The notes under the pieces are model-generated. The model was not told where the DNA came from, ran no database searches, and saw nothing but the letters and a program-made list of their open reading frames with translations. A stretch of DNA of 64,000 bases from Aphelidium insulamus (taxonomy: Eukaryota; Aphelidiomycota; Aphelidea; Aphelidiaceae). Location: the NCBI GenBank assembly GCA_036784855.1, contig JAZDSV010000040.1, positions 1-64,000 of the forward strand, in the 5' to 3' direction. This document shows, in pieces, positions 43,219-54,009 of this stretch (the stretch's first letter is position 1; each line of letters starts with the position of its first letter). A program made the position numbers and the translations under genes.

Positions 43219-44225
43219 ATGGCCGAGAACGTCCAATTCAAGTTGGAGTCGATGCTGCCGGCGCTGCAGGACCTTGAGCAGCTGCAACTATTCTCCAAGG
43301 TGCGCGTGTATATCGTACATAGGCAACCTTTAACAAATCATGCTAACTGCACACGTGCCAGGCCGAGCTCAAAGTGCTGGTGAAGCGCCGACGCGACTTT
43401 GAGTACGCGCTGAGCAGACGCACCTCCCAACTGGCCGACTACACCGCCTACATTCAGTTCGAATTGTCGCTGGAGACGCTGCGCCGTAAACGCGTCCTGG
43501 CGCGTCGTCGGAGCCAGTCTGCAGCCGCTGGCAAATCCGGCTCCGGCAAGACGACCGTGTCCGAGACGGCCGGCGTGCGCCAGATCCACCGTCTGTACCG
43601 TGAGGCCACGCAAAAGTTCCCCGGCGAGTTGTCGGTGTGGCGCGCCTGGCTCCAGTTCAGCCAGATCACGCGCAGTGCAGCGGTGCTGGCGCGCACGTTC
43701 CCCGCATGTCTGGCGGTGCATCCGCGCTCTGCCGAGATCTGGGTGCTGGCGGCCGAGTGGGAGTGGCGCGAGAGTGGCAATGTGAATGCGGCGCGTGGTA
43801 TCATGCTGCGCGCGCTCAAGTTTGTCGGCGACAGTGAGGCGGCGTGGTTGGCGTACTTTCGTCTCGAGTTGCTGTTCCTGGGCAAAGTGCTTGGTCGGCG
43901 CGAGCTGCTTGGCATAGCAGATGGCGACGCCGCTCACAAAAACAAGGCATCGGCACTGAACACTGACTCTCTGCCGGATGAGGCGTCCACCGAAGCACCT
44001 GTGCTGGATGCTGGAATGGAAAAGTTCTTGTCGGGCGCACTGCCGGCATTAGTGGCCGGCAAGGCGCTGGAGGCGTGCAACACAGAGTCCATGCAAACGG
44101 CCCTAATCGACGCGTACATGGATGCGTGGCGGAGATTCCCCGCGCTGCAATCCGCTTGCGAGACTGGTCTGCAGATTGTGCGCGAGCATATTCAGTCTAA
44201 ACTCGTGGCCAGTGGCGTGCAATAG
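43219..44225 (+). CDS. UTP6: UTP6-like U3 snoRNP-associated HAT-repeat protein, short form
   Basis: Exons 43219-43299 and 43362-44225 give 314 aa. The N-terminus MAENVQFKLESMLPALQDLE with RRRDFEYALSRRTSQLADYT and HRLYREATQKFPGELSVWRA plus SAEIWVLAAEWEWRESGNVN matches the UTP6 N-terminal region and HAT repeats. UTP6 is part of the UTP-B complex of the small-subunit processome. Known homologues are about 440-600 aa, so this copy lacks much of the C-terminal half or has it elsewhere. The stop TAG at 44223 is unambiguous and no exon candidate follows before the ADAM gene. Confidence 0.82.
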
Positions 44226-44554
44226 ATGGCATTGAGGATATTATTCGTTGCTTAAATGTACAGCTGATACTACAATCTAGTCGTTGAAAGGTTATCAAAG
44301 TAGTCGGTACAGTGCTTTACTTCCCTGTGTGGTTCATACTTCTGTAGGCAACTATCTGTACTTTTGTGAACAAGTTCATACAAATGATAATCGATTCATA
44401 ATTAGTCTTTCTTTAATCGGTTTATGATAGTGGTTATTGTATGACGCCCCATTGCATCGGCACACACACAGCCTGGCAACCAATCAGGCGTGGTTGTTTG
44501 CGGCGCAATGTCGGCCACGGACAGCGCCGACATTCCCGCCACAACAACGCCGAA
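44226..44554. other. Intergenic region before the ADAM gene
   Basis: AT-rich, then GC-rich; probably the ADAM promoter. Nothing else seen. Confidence 0.45.
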
Positions 44555-47500
44555 ATGAGGTCTACGTGGTGTGTGGCGGTAGTACTGGCTATACTGGTGC
44601 GTGCTATCGATGCACATGAGGCGCACAGCGGCGGCAAGAGTAAGTTCCACGTACTGTACAATACAAATTGCCCGTTTGACCAGTGTCAGTGGACTTTGTG
44701 CGGCACGGCCGCGTGCGTGGCTTCGACTATGTCACGTGGAGTCACACTGAAGTTCATCCACACACTGTCCGCGCACTGTCCGTCTCCTCTATCTTCTTCA
44801 TCCTCTTCTTCTTCGCTGCACAAACGCCAACAAGAGCAGCTGGACCAGTTGCATCGCGCGCCAGAGTCACACGAATCGTTTCTGCTGCAGCTGGACGCCT
44901 ACAACAAGACATTCTGCTTCCATATGCACCCCAACTACGATCTGATACATCCGGAGGCGCGTATAGTGCACCCGGATCAACAGTTCTCGGAACAGCTGGG
45001 TGGCGGTCGTCGTCGGGTCAGGCCCGGGTCGGAACCGCTGACTGCCAAAGCGTACCGCGGCTTCGTGATGGCCGTATTGGATCACGGCGACGGCACTGTT
45101 GACGCAGCCCGCTATCAGTGCCGATGGAGCACACAAGTGCCGGCATACGAACACTATGGCGAGGACACTACGCTGGGCTGGGCGCGCTTCGTTGTCGGTG
45201 ACAATGAGTACGTTAAGTTATAAATTATGTATAAATTATGGCTTATTAACATCGTAACAGGTATGAGCGCGCGGGACCGCTGCACGGCGGAAATGAGCGC
45301 TTGCACAAGATGTCCAGCAGCGCGGTCGAGTTCCAAGGCGCCTTTATGTATCGCAATGAACTTTACACGTATGTGTCACACTATATTATTTGTCTGTTTT
45401 TGTATTGACTTCTCTCTATAGCGTGCGGAATATCCGACAGTTTCAACTGCTGCGCAAGGACGGCGATGTCGATGTGCCCGATGCCGGCAGCGATGACCGA
45501 TTGCGCCACCAGCAAACCGCGCAGATGATGGTGTTTCGGCGCAGTGATGTCCGTCAAGACTTTGACGCCGATAATGGTTCCGATGACAGTCAGCAGCACC
45601 GACTGCACCGACGCCACCTCGAAGAACACCAATACTGCGGCCACGACCAGCTGGAGTGGAACACGGACCCGGTCGGTGGCGCCTCCGCGTTCCTGAAAGC
45701 CAAGCTCAGGGGAGTGTCGTATTCGCGGGATTACATGCGCCAGACGTATCGCGACACGTCGCTGGTCGGACACTACATCAGCGTGCAGAAGCGTGCCATC
45801 CAGTCCGGATGTCCGCTCTCGAAGCGCGTGCTCTACATGGGTGTGGTGCTCGGCTGCACGTATATCCGCGCACATGGCACCGCCGCAGCCGCCCGCCAGC
45901 AAGTGATTGACAACTGGAACATTGTCAGCAAGGTCTACGAGGAGACGTTCAACATCTATCTGGGCCTGCTGGACATTATCAGCATGCCCACCTGTGGCGA
46001 CTTGAACTTTAACGCCGACTGCTCCGATGGCTACGTAATTGGCAAGCGGCTCAGCGACTTTTCAAAGTGGCGCGGCGACACGCAGCCCAGCTCGGCCGGT
46101 CTGTGGCATCTCATGTCGACCTGCAGGTGAGTTTGGAATGTTTAATGTGTATACGTAAGTTTAACTGTACTTCAGCACGGGACCCACGATTGGAATTGCG
46201 TGGTTGAACATGTTGTGCCAGACCTCGGTGTTTGACCAGACGAATTCCGACGGCAGCGTGGACCACGTGAGCGGCGCCGGAATCTCCACCGTAGTCACCT
46301 ACGAGTGGATGGTGGTGGCGCATGAGATCGGGCATAATTTCGGCGCCAGCCACGATTGCACGTCGTCGCTGTGCGTGGGCTGCACCACCAACCCGTGCGC
46401 TTCATGCTGCCCGTGCACCACGCAGTGTGACTGTCAGTCGGCCTACCTGATGAACCCGTCAAACAACGTCAACCCAAACACTCCCGGCTTTTCGCCCTGC
46501 TCCCAGACGGACATTTGCAAGAAGAATCAGCTCTTTGGTGTCTGCCTTGAGAGTATGTCTGGTGGTATCGATACTCCATGTATCTTTTAATCTTTTGTAT
46601 AGCTCCCGGATCTAGGATTGCTCTTAATGGCGGCATCTGCGGCAACGGGCTGCGTGAAGGTGATGAGCAGTGTGACTCGAATGGTGTTGATGGCAAGCGT
46701 TGCTCATTTATGTAACGATAGCAACTCATGTGCCATAGATGCCTGCTGCTACAAGAACTGCACGCTGAAAGCCAGTGCGCAGTGCAGCGACAGCAACGAC
46801 GGATGCTGCCAGAATTGCACCATCGTGCCGGCATCGGCGAAACGCGTGTGCAGACCGGCCGAGACAGAGTGTGACGTGGAAGAGGTGTGCGCTGGCAATG
46901 CCACCTGTCCCGCCGATCTGTTCCAGCGAGACGGCCTTGTGTGCGGCAATGACACCACCCTTAACACAAAGTGTGCATCAGGAGTCTGCACCAGTCGAGA
47001 CGCACAGTGTCTGGCGTACGGCAAGGGCGATGTGACGGGCGACTGCACCTCCTTCTCGGGTCAGTGTCTAATGTTTTGCAACACGCCGTTCGCGGGTTGT
47101 ATCAAAGTGAGTGGCAATTTCCGTAATGGCACCCCGTGCGGCAATGACGGGTTCTGCTATGGTGCCAGCTGTTCCAACCCGGACACACTGGGTGCCTTCA
47201 TCGAGTGGGTGATCAACAACAAGAACATGGCCATTGTCATATTCGTGGTGGCCGGTGTGATTTTGTTCGCCGCCGTGTCCAAGTGCATGTCCAAACCGAA
47301 AATCGAACGCCGCAACCAGCTGGCCACCCAGATCCAGTTCGAAGAGGAGGAGATGAAGCGTATTAAACAGATTGAAGCACAGCGACAGAAGCGCCGCCAG
47401 ATGGAGAAGGACGCGCTGGACAAGCGGAATGCCGCGGAACAGTCGTCGAGCGGTGGCGGGAAACCACGGCCCGGCACCGTGAGCAAGTCGTCAAACATTG

Positions 47501-47682
47501 CACAGCAAATGAACCAGCAGCGACGAACGTCCGAGAGTGCCGGCGGCTCATCCGGTCGGCGCGCTGGCACCGGCGAGTCATCGTCGAAAGGCGGTAAACT
47601 ATCTGCACCGAATGGTGCGCGAGCCAAGTCATATGACCCACGCAGTCCGATATCTGAAGCAGATGAGGAGGCTCATTACTGA
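44555..47682 (+). CDS. ADAM-type transmembrane metalloprotease with disintegrin domain
   Basis: Exons 44555-45207, 45261-45368, 45422-46126, 46176-46552, 46603-46683 and 46739-47682 give 955 aa. Signal peptide (WCVAVVLAILVRAIDA), prodomain, then a reprolysin-type domain ending in VAHEIGHNFGASHD (HExxHxxGxxHD zinc site). Directly after it is a cysteine-dense insert (CTSSLCVGCTTNPCASCCPC), then YLMNP, a likely Met-turn. A disintegrin-like region (GICGNGLREGDEQCDSN, then CTLKASAQCSDSNDGCCQNC) and a cysteine-rich region precede the TM segment NMAIVIFVVAGVILFAAVS. The cytosolic tail is charged, then Ser/Gly-rich. ADAMs shed membrane proteins. The intron 46684-46738 was chosen because nearer acceptors break frame. 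Confidence 0.88.
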
Positions 47683-47771
47683 AGCAATACAATGGTTTGA
47701 ATTATTCTGTTCTGGTTTAAACATATATTCGTATTTGTTGATATTCATATATTGAGCTCAATAGGGTCTCC

Positions 47772-47838
47772 GTACATACATACACATACATACATACACA
47801 TACACACATACAACATACATACATACAGCATACATACA
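47772..47838. repeat. Microsatellite (acat)n / (acac)n
   Basis: Imperfect acat/acac tetranucleotide array in the spacer after the ADAM stop codon. Confidence 0.8.
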
Positions 47839-47947
47839 CAGCAAAACAATGATGTGCCAAAGTGCCACTTAAATCACTTAAACGTGGCGTTCTGACAGCT
47901 GAAGATACTCGCATCACTATGGACACAGAAAACTCCTCTGACCCACA

Positions 47948-48660
47948 ATGCTTGCTGTAATCGGCAACCCCACTATCCTGCGGGTTGTGCTCTCGTTCCT
48001 TCCGAGGCGATTGGTATATTGCACCTGTCTGCAAAGAGTGGTGCGTCGAGCAACGCCGATTGGAAGCAGGCCGCACCGGAACCGATGTCGCTGCCGCAAT
48101 AAAATCTGTGACCGCATTTGGTCATTACAGACAGCTACGCTACCCGTGCCAAGGAAACATATCGAGAGGATCATTCGCATCAATCGTTTGCAAATAATAA
48201 TGACTCCTTGAGGCGCTGGCGTGGGCGCGCGATAACGAATACTGGATGGATGATAAGCATGCTAGAAGGAGAAAATCTCTTAGCCGAGAAGCATTTGCCG
48301 TGCGATGCGCTATCAATAAGTATCAGGGATATGCCCAAGATTTGGGGTTCCGCCCTGGTGGATGGCCGCGTATGCATTGTGAAATGGACATGTTGACATT
48401 TAGACACCTATAGCGAAGAGTTTCAAGAGATGTTGGCCATGTACGGACACATTCCAGCGCTGGAATGGACAGTGAGCCAAGGTTGGGGGTTGTGGGAGGA
48501 TATTTGTTTCGAGACTGCAAATTACGAACAATATGATACTCTCGATGGCTGCGGGCTCATGATTGTCCACGGCACTCGGAGACTGCAAGCATCCTGGGGC
48601 GAGACAATAATTAGCGATGCTTCAGTGGGCACACAATAACGGCTCTCCTCTGCACAAGGT
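47948..48660 (+). pseudogene. F-box/ankyrin-like gene copy 1, degenerate
   Basis: Starts with an F-box-like helix (NPTILRVVLSFLPRR) matching copy 2 (FLRILLSFLPRRW). A 2-nt deletion near 48010 and further shifts put the rest in several frames (WCVEQRRLEAGRTGTDVAAA, FQEMLAMYGHIPALEWTVSQ). The tail LRWAHNNGSPLHK-type sequence is cut at 48660 by a LINE 3' fragment. F-box proteins recruit SCF substrates in general; this copy cannot encode one. Confidence 0.7.
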
Positions 48661-48830
48661 GAGTCAAGTTAGTCAATTACTGCCGCGCGGCGAGTGCCAT
48701 TGCCGTCTCTTGCGCCACAATAAAAGAGAGTCACTGCCACACTCACTGAATGCTGACACAGAAGCCGCAAGGTTGTCCACGTCTGCCAGTTGTCTACATC
48801 TCCAATTTTTCAAGAATGGGGTGAGGCCGG
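48661..48830 (-). mobile_element. LINE 3' fragment inserted in the ankyrin-like cluster
   Basis: Matches 3775-3900 on the same strand (agtcaattactgccgcgcgg, aagccgcaaggttgtccacg), so it belongs to the subfamily with the poly(A) tail at 3741. No poly(A) is left and no clear target-site duplication is visible. It terminates the coding sequence of copy 1. Confidence 0.72.
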
Positions 48831-48957
48831 CAACGGCAAATACTTTTATATAGATCCGGTCTATTAATTCTTTATTTACAATTAAATTGGCAGTCCAGAA
48901 CGTCCCAGCTGGCGAGTTCGATCAACAATGGCCTGACCAATCCGGTTAGATACGTTG

Positions 48958-48992
48958 GATACGTAGATCTACGTAGATACGTAGATACGTTT
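48958..48992. repeat. Short tandem repeat (acgtagat)n
   Basis: About four imperfect units of acgtagat immediately before the F-box-like segment of copy 2. It may have displaced the native start codon. Confidence 0.7.
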
Positions 48993-49023
48993 GACTCTCT
49001 TCCACGAAGTAGTAGGCAACCCC

Positions 49024-49955
49024 ACTTCCTACGGATTCTACTCTCGTTCCTTCCGAGGCGATGGGCCTATATTGCACCTGTCTGCAAAAAGTGGTGCGCC
49101 GAGTATCGTCTATCCGAGGCGGGCCGCACCAGGACCGACGTCTCCGCTGCCTTGGAATCGCTGAGCGCATTCGAATATTACAGATCGTTACGCTACCCGT
49201 GCTGTGCCAAGGAGACTTATCGAGAGGATCATCCACACCAGTTGTTTGTTGATAATGACGAACTCCCAGAGGCACTGGTGTGGGCACGCGATCACGGGTA
49301 TTGGCGGGACGACCAGGAATGCTTCAACAGCATGCTCGACGGAGAAGATCTGTTGGCGGGAGATCATTGGCCGTGCGTTGCATCGACGCATTTCACCCCT
49401 GAAACGCCTGAAGTCTGGTACTCGGCAATGAAAGACGGCCGCATATGCGTGGTAAAATGGGCATGCCGGCACTTTAACAGCTTCTGCGGCGAGTTTCAAG
49501 AGGTGTTGGCCGCGTATGGTCACATCCCAGCTCTGGAGTTTACATTGAATTTTGGTTGGGGACTACCGCAGGAATGCTGTCTTGCGGCAGCAGTAAACGA
49601 ACAATACGACACACTTCGATGGCTGCGGGCTCATGATTGTCCATGGCACTCGGAGACTGCCAGCATCCTGGCGCGAGACAATAATTTAGCAATGCTTCAG
49701 TGGGCGCACGAGGATGGCTGCCCTGTACATGAGAATGTTTGCATGTACGCAGTCATTCATTCAAATGATCGAATGCTACATTGGGCGCGAGAAGTGGGAT
49801 ATCCATGGTCCGAGAAAACATGCGAGGCGGCCGTGCGAAAGGGCGATTTGCACCTCCTCCAGTGGCTACGGCAGTATGGATGCCCGTTGGGAAATACGGT
49901 ACAGAGGCTGCGGCGGAAGCGGGTAATTTGCCACTTTTGCGGGCCGTCAAATCAT
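49024..49955 (+). CDS. F-box/ankyrin-like repeat protein, copy 2 (most intact, 3' end damaged)
   Basis: The frame is open from before 48970, but the F-box-like segment starts FLRILLSFLPRRWAYIAPVC at 49026, then KKWCAEYRLSEAGRTRTDVS. No good ATG lies upstream; ATG 49152 would lose the F-box. Ankyrin-like repeats of the W-A-x3-GCPW type follow: LRWLRAHDCPWHSETASIL, MLQWAHEDGCPVHENVCMYA, MLHWAREVGYPWSEKTCEAA, LLQWLRQYGCP. Near 49885 the frame breaks (the expected KYGTEAAAEAGNLPLLRAVK is in another frame), and at about 49957 the inverted repeat starts. Such repeat families mediate protein binding. Whether this copy is functional is doubtful. Confidence 0.55.
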
Positions 49956-49956
49956 A

Positions 49957-50905
49957 TAGGCACCGGTTTAAACTACCAATCAGAAGCCAGAGTTTAAAAC
50001 TTTAAACTACCAATGAGAAGCCAGTGTTTAAACTACCAATGAGCGTTGAGTGCTTAAAACGGCCGGTCGAACGTTTGTGACACATATACAGCTATCATCA
50101 ATAATGCATGCAACCACTGCGCAGCTACATAAATAGCATTGCAATATAGTGCGCTACATATATAAGAAGTGGCGAGACGTTGCAGTAACTTACACGAGCT
50201 GTGCAACGATATTCGGTTGACTATGCCAATTACATATAGGTGGGATAATACACTAGCGCCAGTTGCTGCAGATCGACGCTAACGTCACCAAACCATGTAT
50301 ATCACTCGATAATGTCATCATTGACTTAAATTAGCATTGATAATCATCAAAGTTGCATGCATTCGCTGGCGTCATACATTGGTTTTGCTGAATTTATATG
50401 TTGTACTGCTTGACGTCGGCTCATGTTGGCATGTCAGAAGTTTACATAGAGGATTTGGCAACAAGGATAGCGCCGTCCGGCTTATCAGCACTCGGTCTGA
50501 TATTGATGCGTTTATGAGCGCAGCTAAATCGTGGCGACTGTCACGGATACATCTGCGGCCAGAATACAGCGCGGCCAGTGCTGTACTACTGGACAAAGAA
50601 GCCAAGAAAAGATAACCACAAATTCAGATGAAAGGGCCGCCCAATGGAAAAGTAACAAGCCTTAACTTTGACATTGTTGCGTTATTTAGTAGTTGATATT
50701 CGGACTGAGTTTGTCGCTTAAACTACAAGCTGAACGTATGGATAACTTCAAATTACATTGTAGAACGCGATAACATCTCGCCGCGTTTACTACCATAAAC
50801 AAAATCGACGTCGCTGACAACTAAAATCATCCGTGCGACGTGTGGGCGCGTTATTCAACTTGAATTTTTTTCAAATGTGGCTGGTGCGCATATGGAATGG
50901 GGGCC
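49957..50905 (+). repeat. 0.9-kb repeat, inverted partner of 24050-24962
   Basis: Begins with taggcaccggtttaaactac and ends at atggaatgggggcc. It contains the CCAAT/TTTAAAC triplicate (49966-50048), the short open frame 50337-50615 and the ttcaaatgtggctggtgcg edge. It separates ankyrin-like copy 2 from copy 3. See the entry at 24050. Confidence 0.8.
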
Positions 50906-51233
50906 CTTTTGCGTTGGCTGCATGAAAACGGCTGTCCGCTGGATGATAAGGCATGCGTTGCTGCGGCCAAGCGAGGTCATCGGTACTTTTCGCCAGATCA
51001 CTTGGTCAGATGTCCTAAGGAGGTATTACGGAGTCTTGAAGGCTGGGACGATTATTGCATACTGGAATGGGCACAGCATAATGGCTTTGCAATTGATGCG
51101 AAAAGTGTTTAATGCTGGCTATGAGATATCCGATTCCGACCTTGAGTGTGAAACGTTCCAGCGATCCACCGCCATGGACTCTTTACGTCCCGACCGCTGC
51201 AGCACTGCTGAATAAGAAATGTCGCGAAGAAGT
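50897..51233 (+). pseudogene. Ankyrin-like repeat fragment, copy 3
   Basis: Opens LLRWLHENGCPLDDKACVAA, includes ILEWAQHNGFAIDAK, then breaks by one base (AAAAGTGTTTAA). The next frame carries a C-terminal block (WTLYVPTAAALLNKKCREEV) ending at a TAA. Upstream exons would lie in the 0.9-kb repeat. Not intact. Confidence 0.6.
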
Positions 51234-51479
51234 TGTGCTATGGCTGAACAATCTAAAATTAGTGTAAGCCGGAGCATCATCACGCAATCGCATTACATAA
51301 ATGTTTCAAATACTGTTTCTCAAATCAATATGCGCTTTCGCGTTGCATGTAGTTTTCCACATGTTACTTTGCAGCACAGAAATTATTTTGAATTTCTATA
51401 GCTGCACAATGTATCCAACTTTGTTGGGAACACAATGTGGGGTCCAAGTTGGGAGGTGGCGGGGCAAAATGTTTCTTTG

Positions 51480-51783
51480 CAGCCCACAATGGGCATACGA
51501 TCCGCTGAAATGGACGCGTGCTCGTGGTTGTCAGTAACATTCGGAGACGACCAGCGTGCTCGCGCGAGACGATAATTTTGGAAATGCTGCAGTGGGCGCA
51601 CTGTGACGGCTGCCCTTTGCACGATTATATATGCAAGTACGCAGTCATGCATGGCAATGATGAAATGCTTCAATGGGCACAACAGGTGGGATGTCCGTGG
51701 ACGGAAAAAACATGTGAATGGCCGACGGCTGGAGCACTGCTGAATGGGAAACACTGCGACGAAATTCTAGTAAATATGACTTG
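51480..51783 (+). pseudogene. Ankyrin-like repeat fragment, copy 4
   Basis: Frame-shifted piece with EMLQWAHCDGCPLHDYICKY, MLQWAQQVGCPWTEKTCE and a tail WPTAGALLNGKHCDEILVNM that aligns with the copy-3 terminus. It lacks an F-box and start, and is a terminal fragment of another tandem copy. Confidence 0.6.
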
Positions 51784-51996
51784 ACAATGATCTGTAATTT
51801 GCATAATTTGGAGCACTGTGCAAATGCGTATTGCCCCCACACATCAATATTGTGGTGTGTAGCACATAGCTGCAATATAATCCACTGCACAGTTAACTCT
51901 TTGGCCAGTAACCGGCGGGAGTTTAACGTTGACATTGGTGGCATTTTGTATTTAGGCATTGCGTTTCAGACTTCAATTAACAGTGCACACTGAACA

Positions 51997-52119
51997 ATGT
52001 CCGAGTTCCTGGACGCTAGCGGTGCTGCCATCGCCATCCCGGTGGTGGATGGACCGGGTATGATGAATGACACGGCGGTGCGCCGTCCGCGCAAACCTCG
52101 TCCGAAGCTGACGGCTGAA

Positions 52120-52153
<34 letters not shown>

Positions 52154-52851
52154 CATTGTGGCAATGCTGGCGATTGAGTGGCGGCGTGACTTGACTAATC
52201 AATGTCGACAGGCTGCTGGACCGCCACAATGGATTGCCATACGTGCACGCCCACGCCAAACGGGTTGTGCAGCCCAAAGGCCGTGGCTTTGAGGTGAGAA
52301 CACATTTAATCCATGGATGTCAACTGTAACAATGGCTCATATACTATGTACTTTTATACGCAAGCTGATGTGCGCAGGCAGAGGACTTGACACGGCTGAT
52401 AACATTTTACCGCATGTGGGCCCAGGACCTGATGCCAAAGTTGACACTGCGCGACTTTGCCCGCCAGACGGAGAAACAGTGCTCCACACGACGCATGCGC
52501 ACCTTCCTGGCTACGCTGCGCAGCGGTGGGACTGACACAGGGCGGGATGACGCTGCAGACATCAACCCACCGGACAGTGACGATGATGGACACAGCGACG
52601 ATGACGATGCAGGGGATGATATGGATGTGGATGGTGGTCCGCGGGAAACTGCGAGACGGCACACCGCACCCGTCATCAACGACATTGACGAGGATGAGAT
52701 GGAGGCGATGCGCACAATGCGAGAAGATGAAGAAGCTGCCACGCGCCGTGCCGCACTCATCGTTGTGCCGGCGGAAGGTGAAGGCAACGACGAGTTTGAC
52801 AATCTGAATGCGTTCTTCTCTCACACGCCTGACGCGGCTGCCGACGATTAA
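51997..52851 (+). CDS. TIPIN: TIPIN/Swi3/Csm3-type replication fork protection protein
   Basis: Exons 51997-52121, 52212-52293 and 52378-52851 give 226 aa. The Swi3 domain reads LLDRHNGLPYVHAHAKRVVQ, KGRGFEAEDLTRLITFYRMW, LMPKLTLRDFARQTEKQCST, RRMRTFLATLR. The C-terminal half is acidic (DSDDDGHSDDDDAGDDMDVD). TIPIN forms a complex with Timeless that stabilises stalled forks. The first intron starts inside a (GT)n microsatellite (52121-52152), so the exact donor is ambiguous; using GAA AT / G CTG keeps the family sequence. A short spacer separates it from UBE2W on the same strand. Confidence 0.88.
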
Positions 52852-52881
52852 ATCCATATGGATGTTATGTTTATACATATA

Positions 52882-52916
52882 TTTGCATACATGTATATAT
52901 ATATATATATATATAG
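52882..52916. repeat. (AT)n microsatellite
   Basis: About 10 AT dinucleotides plus flanking tat words in the spacer between TIPIN and UBE2W. Confidence 0.8.
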
Positions 52917-53001
52917 GTATATACAGTATGTAGGCAATGCACGGTGCATTTGACCAGTGCAAGCGTGAGACACAATTGTTAGCAACAGACACACAGGCAA
53001 T

Positions 53002-53698
53002 ATGGCCTCCATACATCACAAGCGGCTGGTGAAGGAGCTGAAGGCACTGGCCACCACGCCGCCACCTGGTGTCCAGCTGCAAGACTACACCGACATGTCT
53101 CAGTATGTATAGTGCATATCTGTCATGGATGCACTGCTGCTGACCGGCTCTCCCTGTGCGCAGAGTGTGCGTCTCACTGACGGGCGCCGAGGGCACTCTG
53201 TACTCCGGCGAGGTGTTCAAACTGCAGGTATGCCATGGCACTCAGCTGCTACTCTATCCGCCGCCCGCCATAACGCCAACACAGTTCACATTCCCGTCCA
53301 ACTACCCCATGGAGGCGCCCGAGGTGATATTCCTACTTGGCGCCACACCGATACACCCGCACATCTACTCCAACGGACACATCTGCCTGTCCATACTGTA
53401 CGACCAGTGGAGTCCCGCTCTGACCGTGAGCTCCGTCTGTCTCAGCATACTGTCTATGCTGTCCAGCTGCGAGAAGAAGGTGTGTATTTAGCTCTCTCTC
53501 TCTCTCTCTCTCTCGATCTCCGTAACTAGCTGTAATCGTCTGTCTGTCAGGAGCGGCCACTGGATGACCAGCACTACGTGTCCACGCACAAGGGCCAGTC
53601 ACCCAAGAGGACACAGTGGCATTTTCACGGTCTGTGTCCATATGCACTGTGCTTATCACTGGTTAATGCACCACCCACGCACAGACGATGCCGTATGA
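53002..53698 (+). CDS. UBE2W: Ubiquitin-conjugating enzyme E2 W
   Basis: Exons 53002-53102, 53164-53227, 53285-53479, 53551-53629 and 53685-53698 give 150 aa, close to the human length. [20 protein letters not shown], then [36 protein letters not shown] (active-site Cys in HICLSIL) and [20 protein letters not shown], ending in a W-HFHDDAV tail. UBE2W differs from most E2s by attaching ubiquitin to protein N-termini. The last exon is only 14 nt. A (CT)n run (53491-53515) fills part of the third intron. Confidence 0.94.
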
Positions 53699-54009
53699 CA
53701 AGTTGTTGGGTCTTTGTTGTAAAGGGTGTTTTGATAGAGGCAGTTGTGCATATGTGTTCTTGGGTGCAGACTCTGTTTTTGAAGTCGCTCAAATGTGTGC
53801 ATAAATATTTCTACAGATTTACAGTAAAATGGTGCGCAACGTTGACGCGAACACGGACATTAGTTGTGCATAAACATATGTACAAGTGGGAATTTCTGGC
53901 CAGAGTAGTGAATTAAAATCAACTTTTGACAAAAAAAGTCCCATTTATGACCTCGTACATTCTTGTATATGCTTGCGCTAATTGCCCATGGTACCTGGTA
54001 CGCGAATGC
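53699..54009. other. Intergenic spacer, UBE2W 3' end to kinase 3' end
   Basis: No supported gene. Plus-strand open stretch 53578-53916 is UBE2W intron and 3' flank. Confidence 0.45.

Noticed and set aside
46714..46738. Alternative GC donor at about 46698 with acceptor at 46720 in the ADAM gene
   Set aside because: The intron would be about 25 nt, shorter than any other here. The 55-nt GT-AG intron 46684-46738 keeps frame and the disintegrin pattern.
47772..47838. Array considered as CRISPR-like repeats
   Set aside because: Simple tetranucleotide microsatellite with no spacers, in eukaryotic DNA.
52354..53241. 295-codon minus-strand open frame across TIPIN and UBE2W
   Set aside because: Runs through exons and introns of two recognised plus-strand genes, so it is chance.
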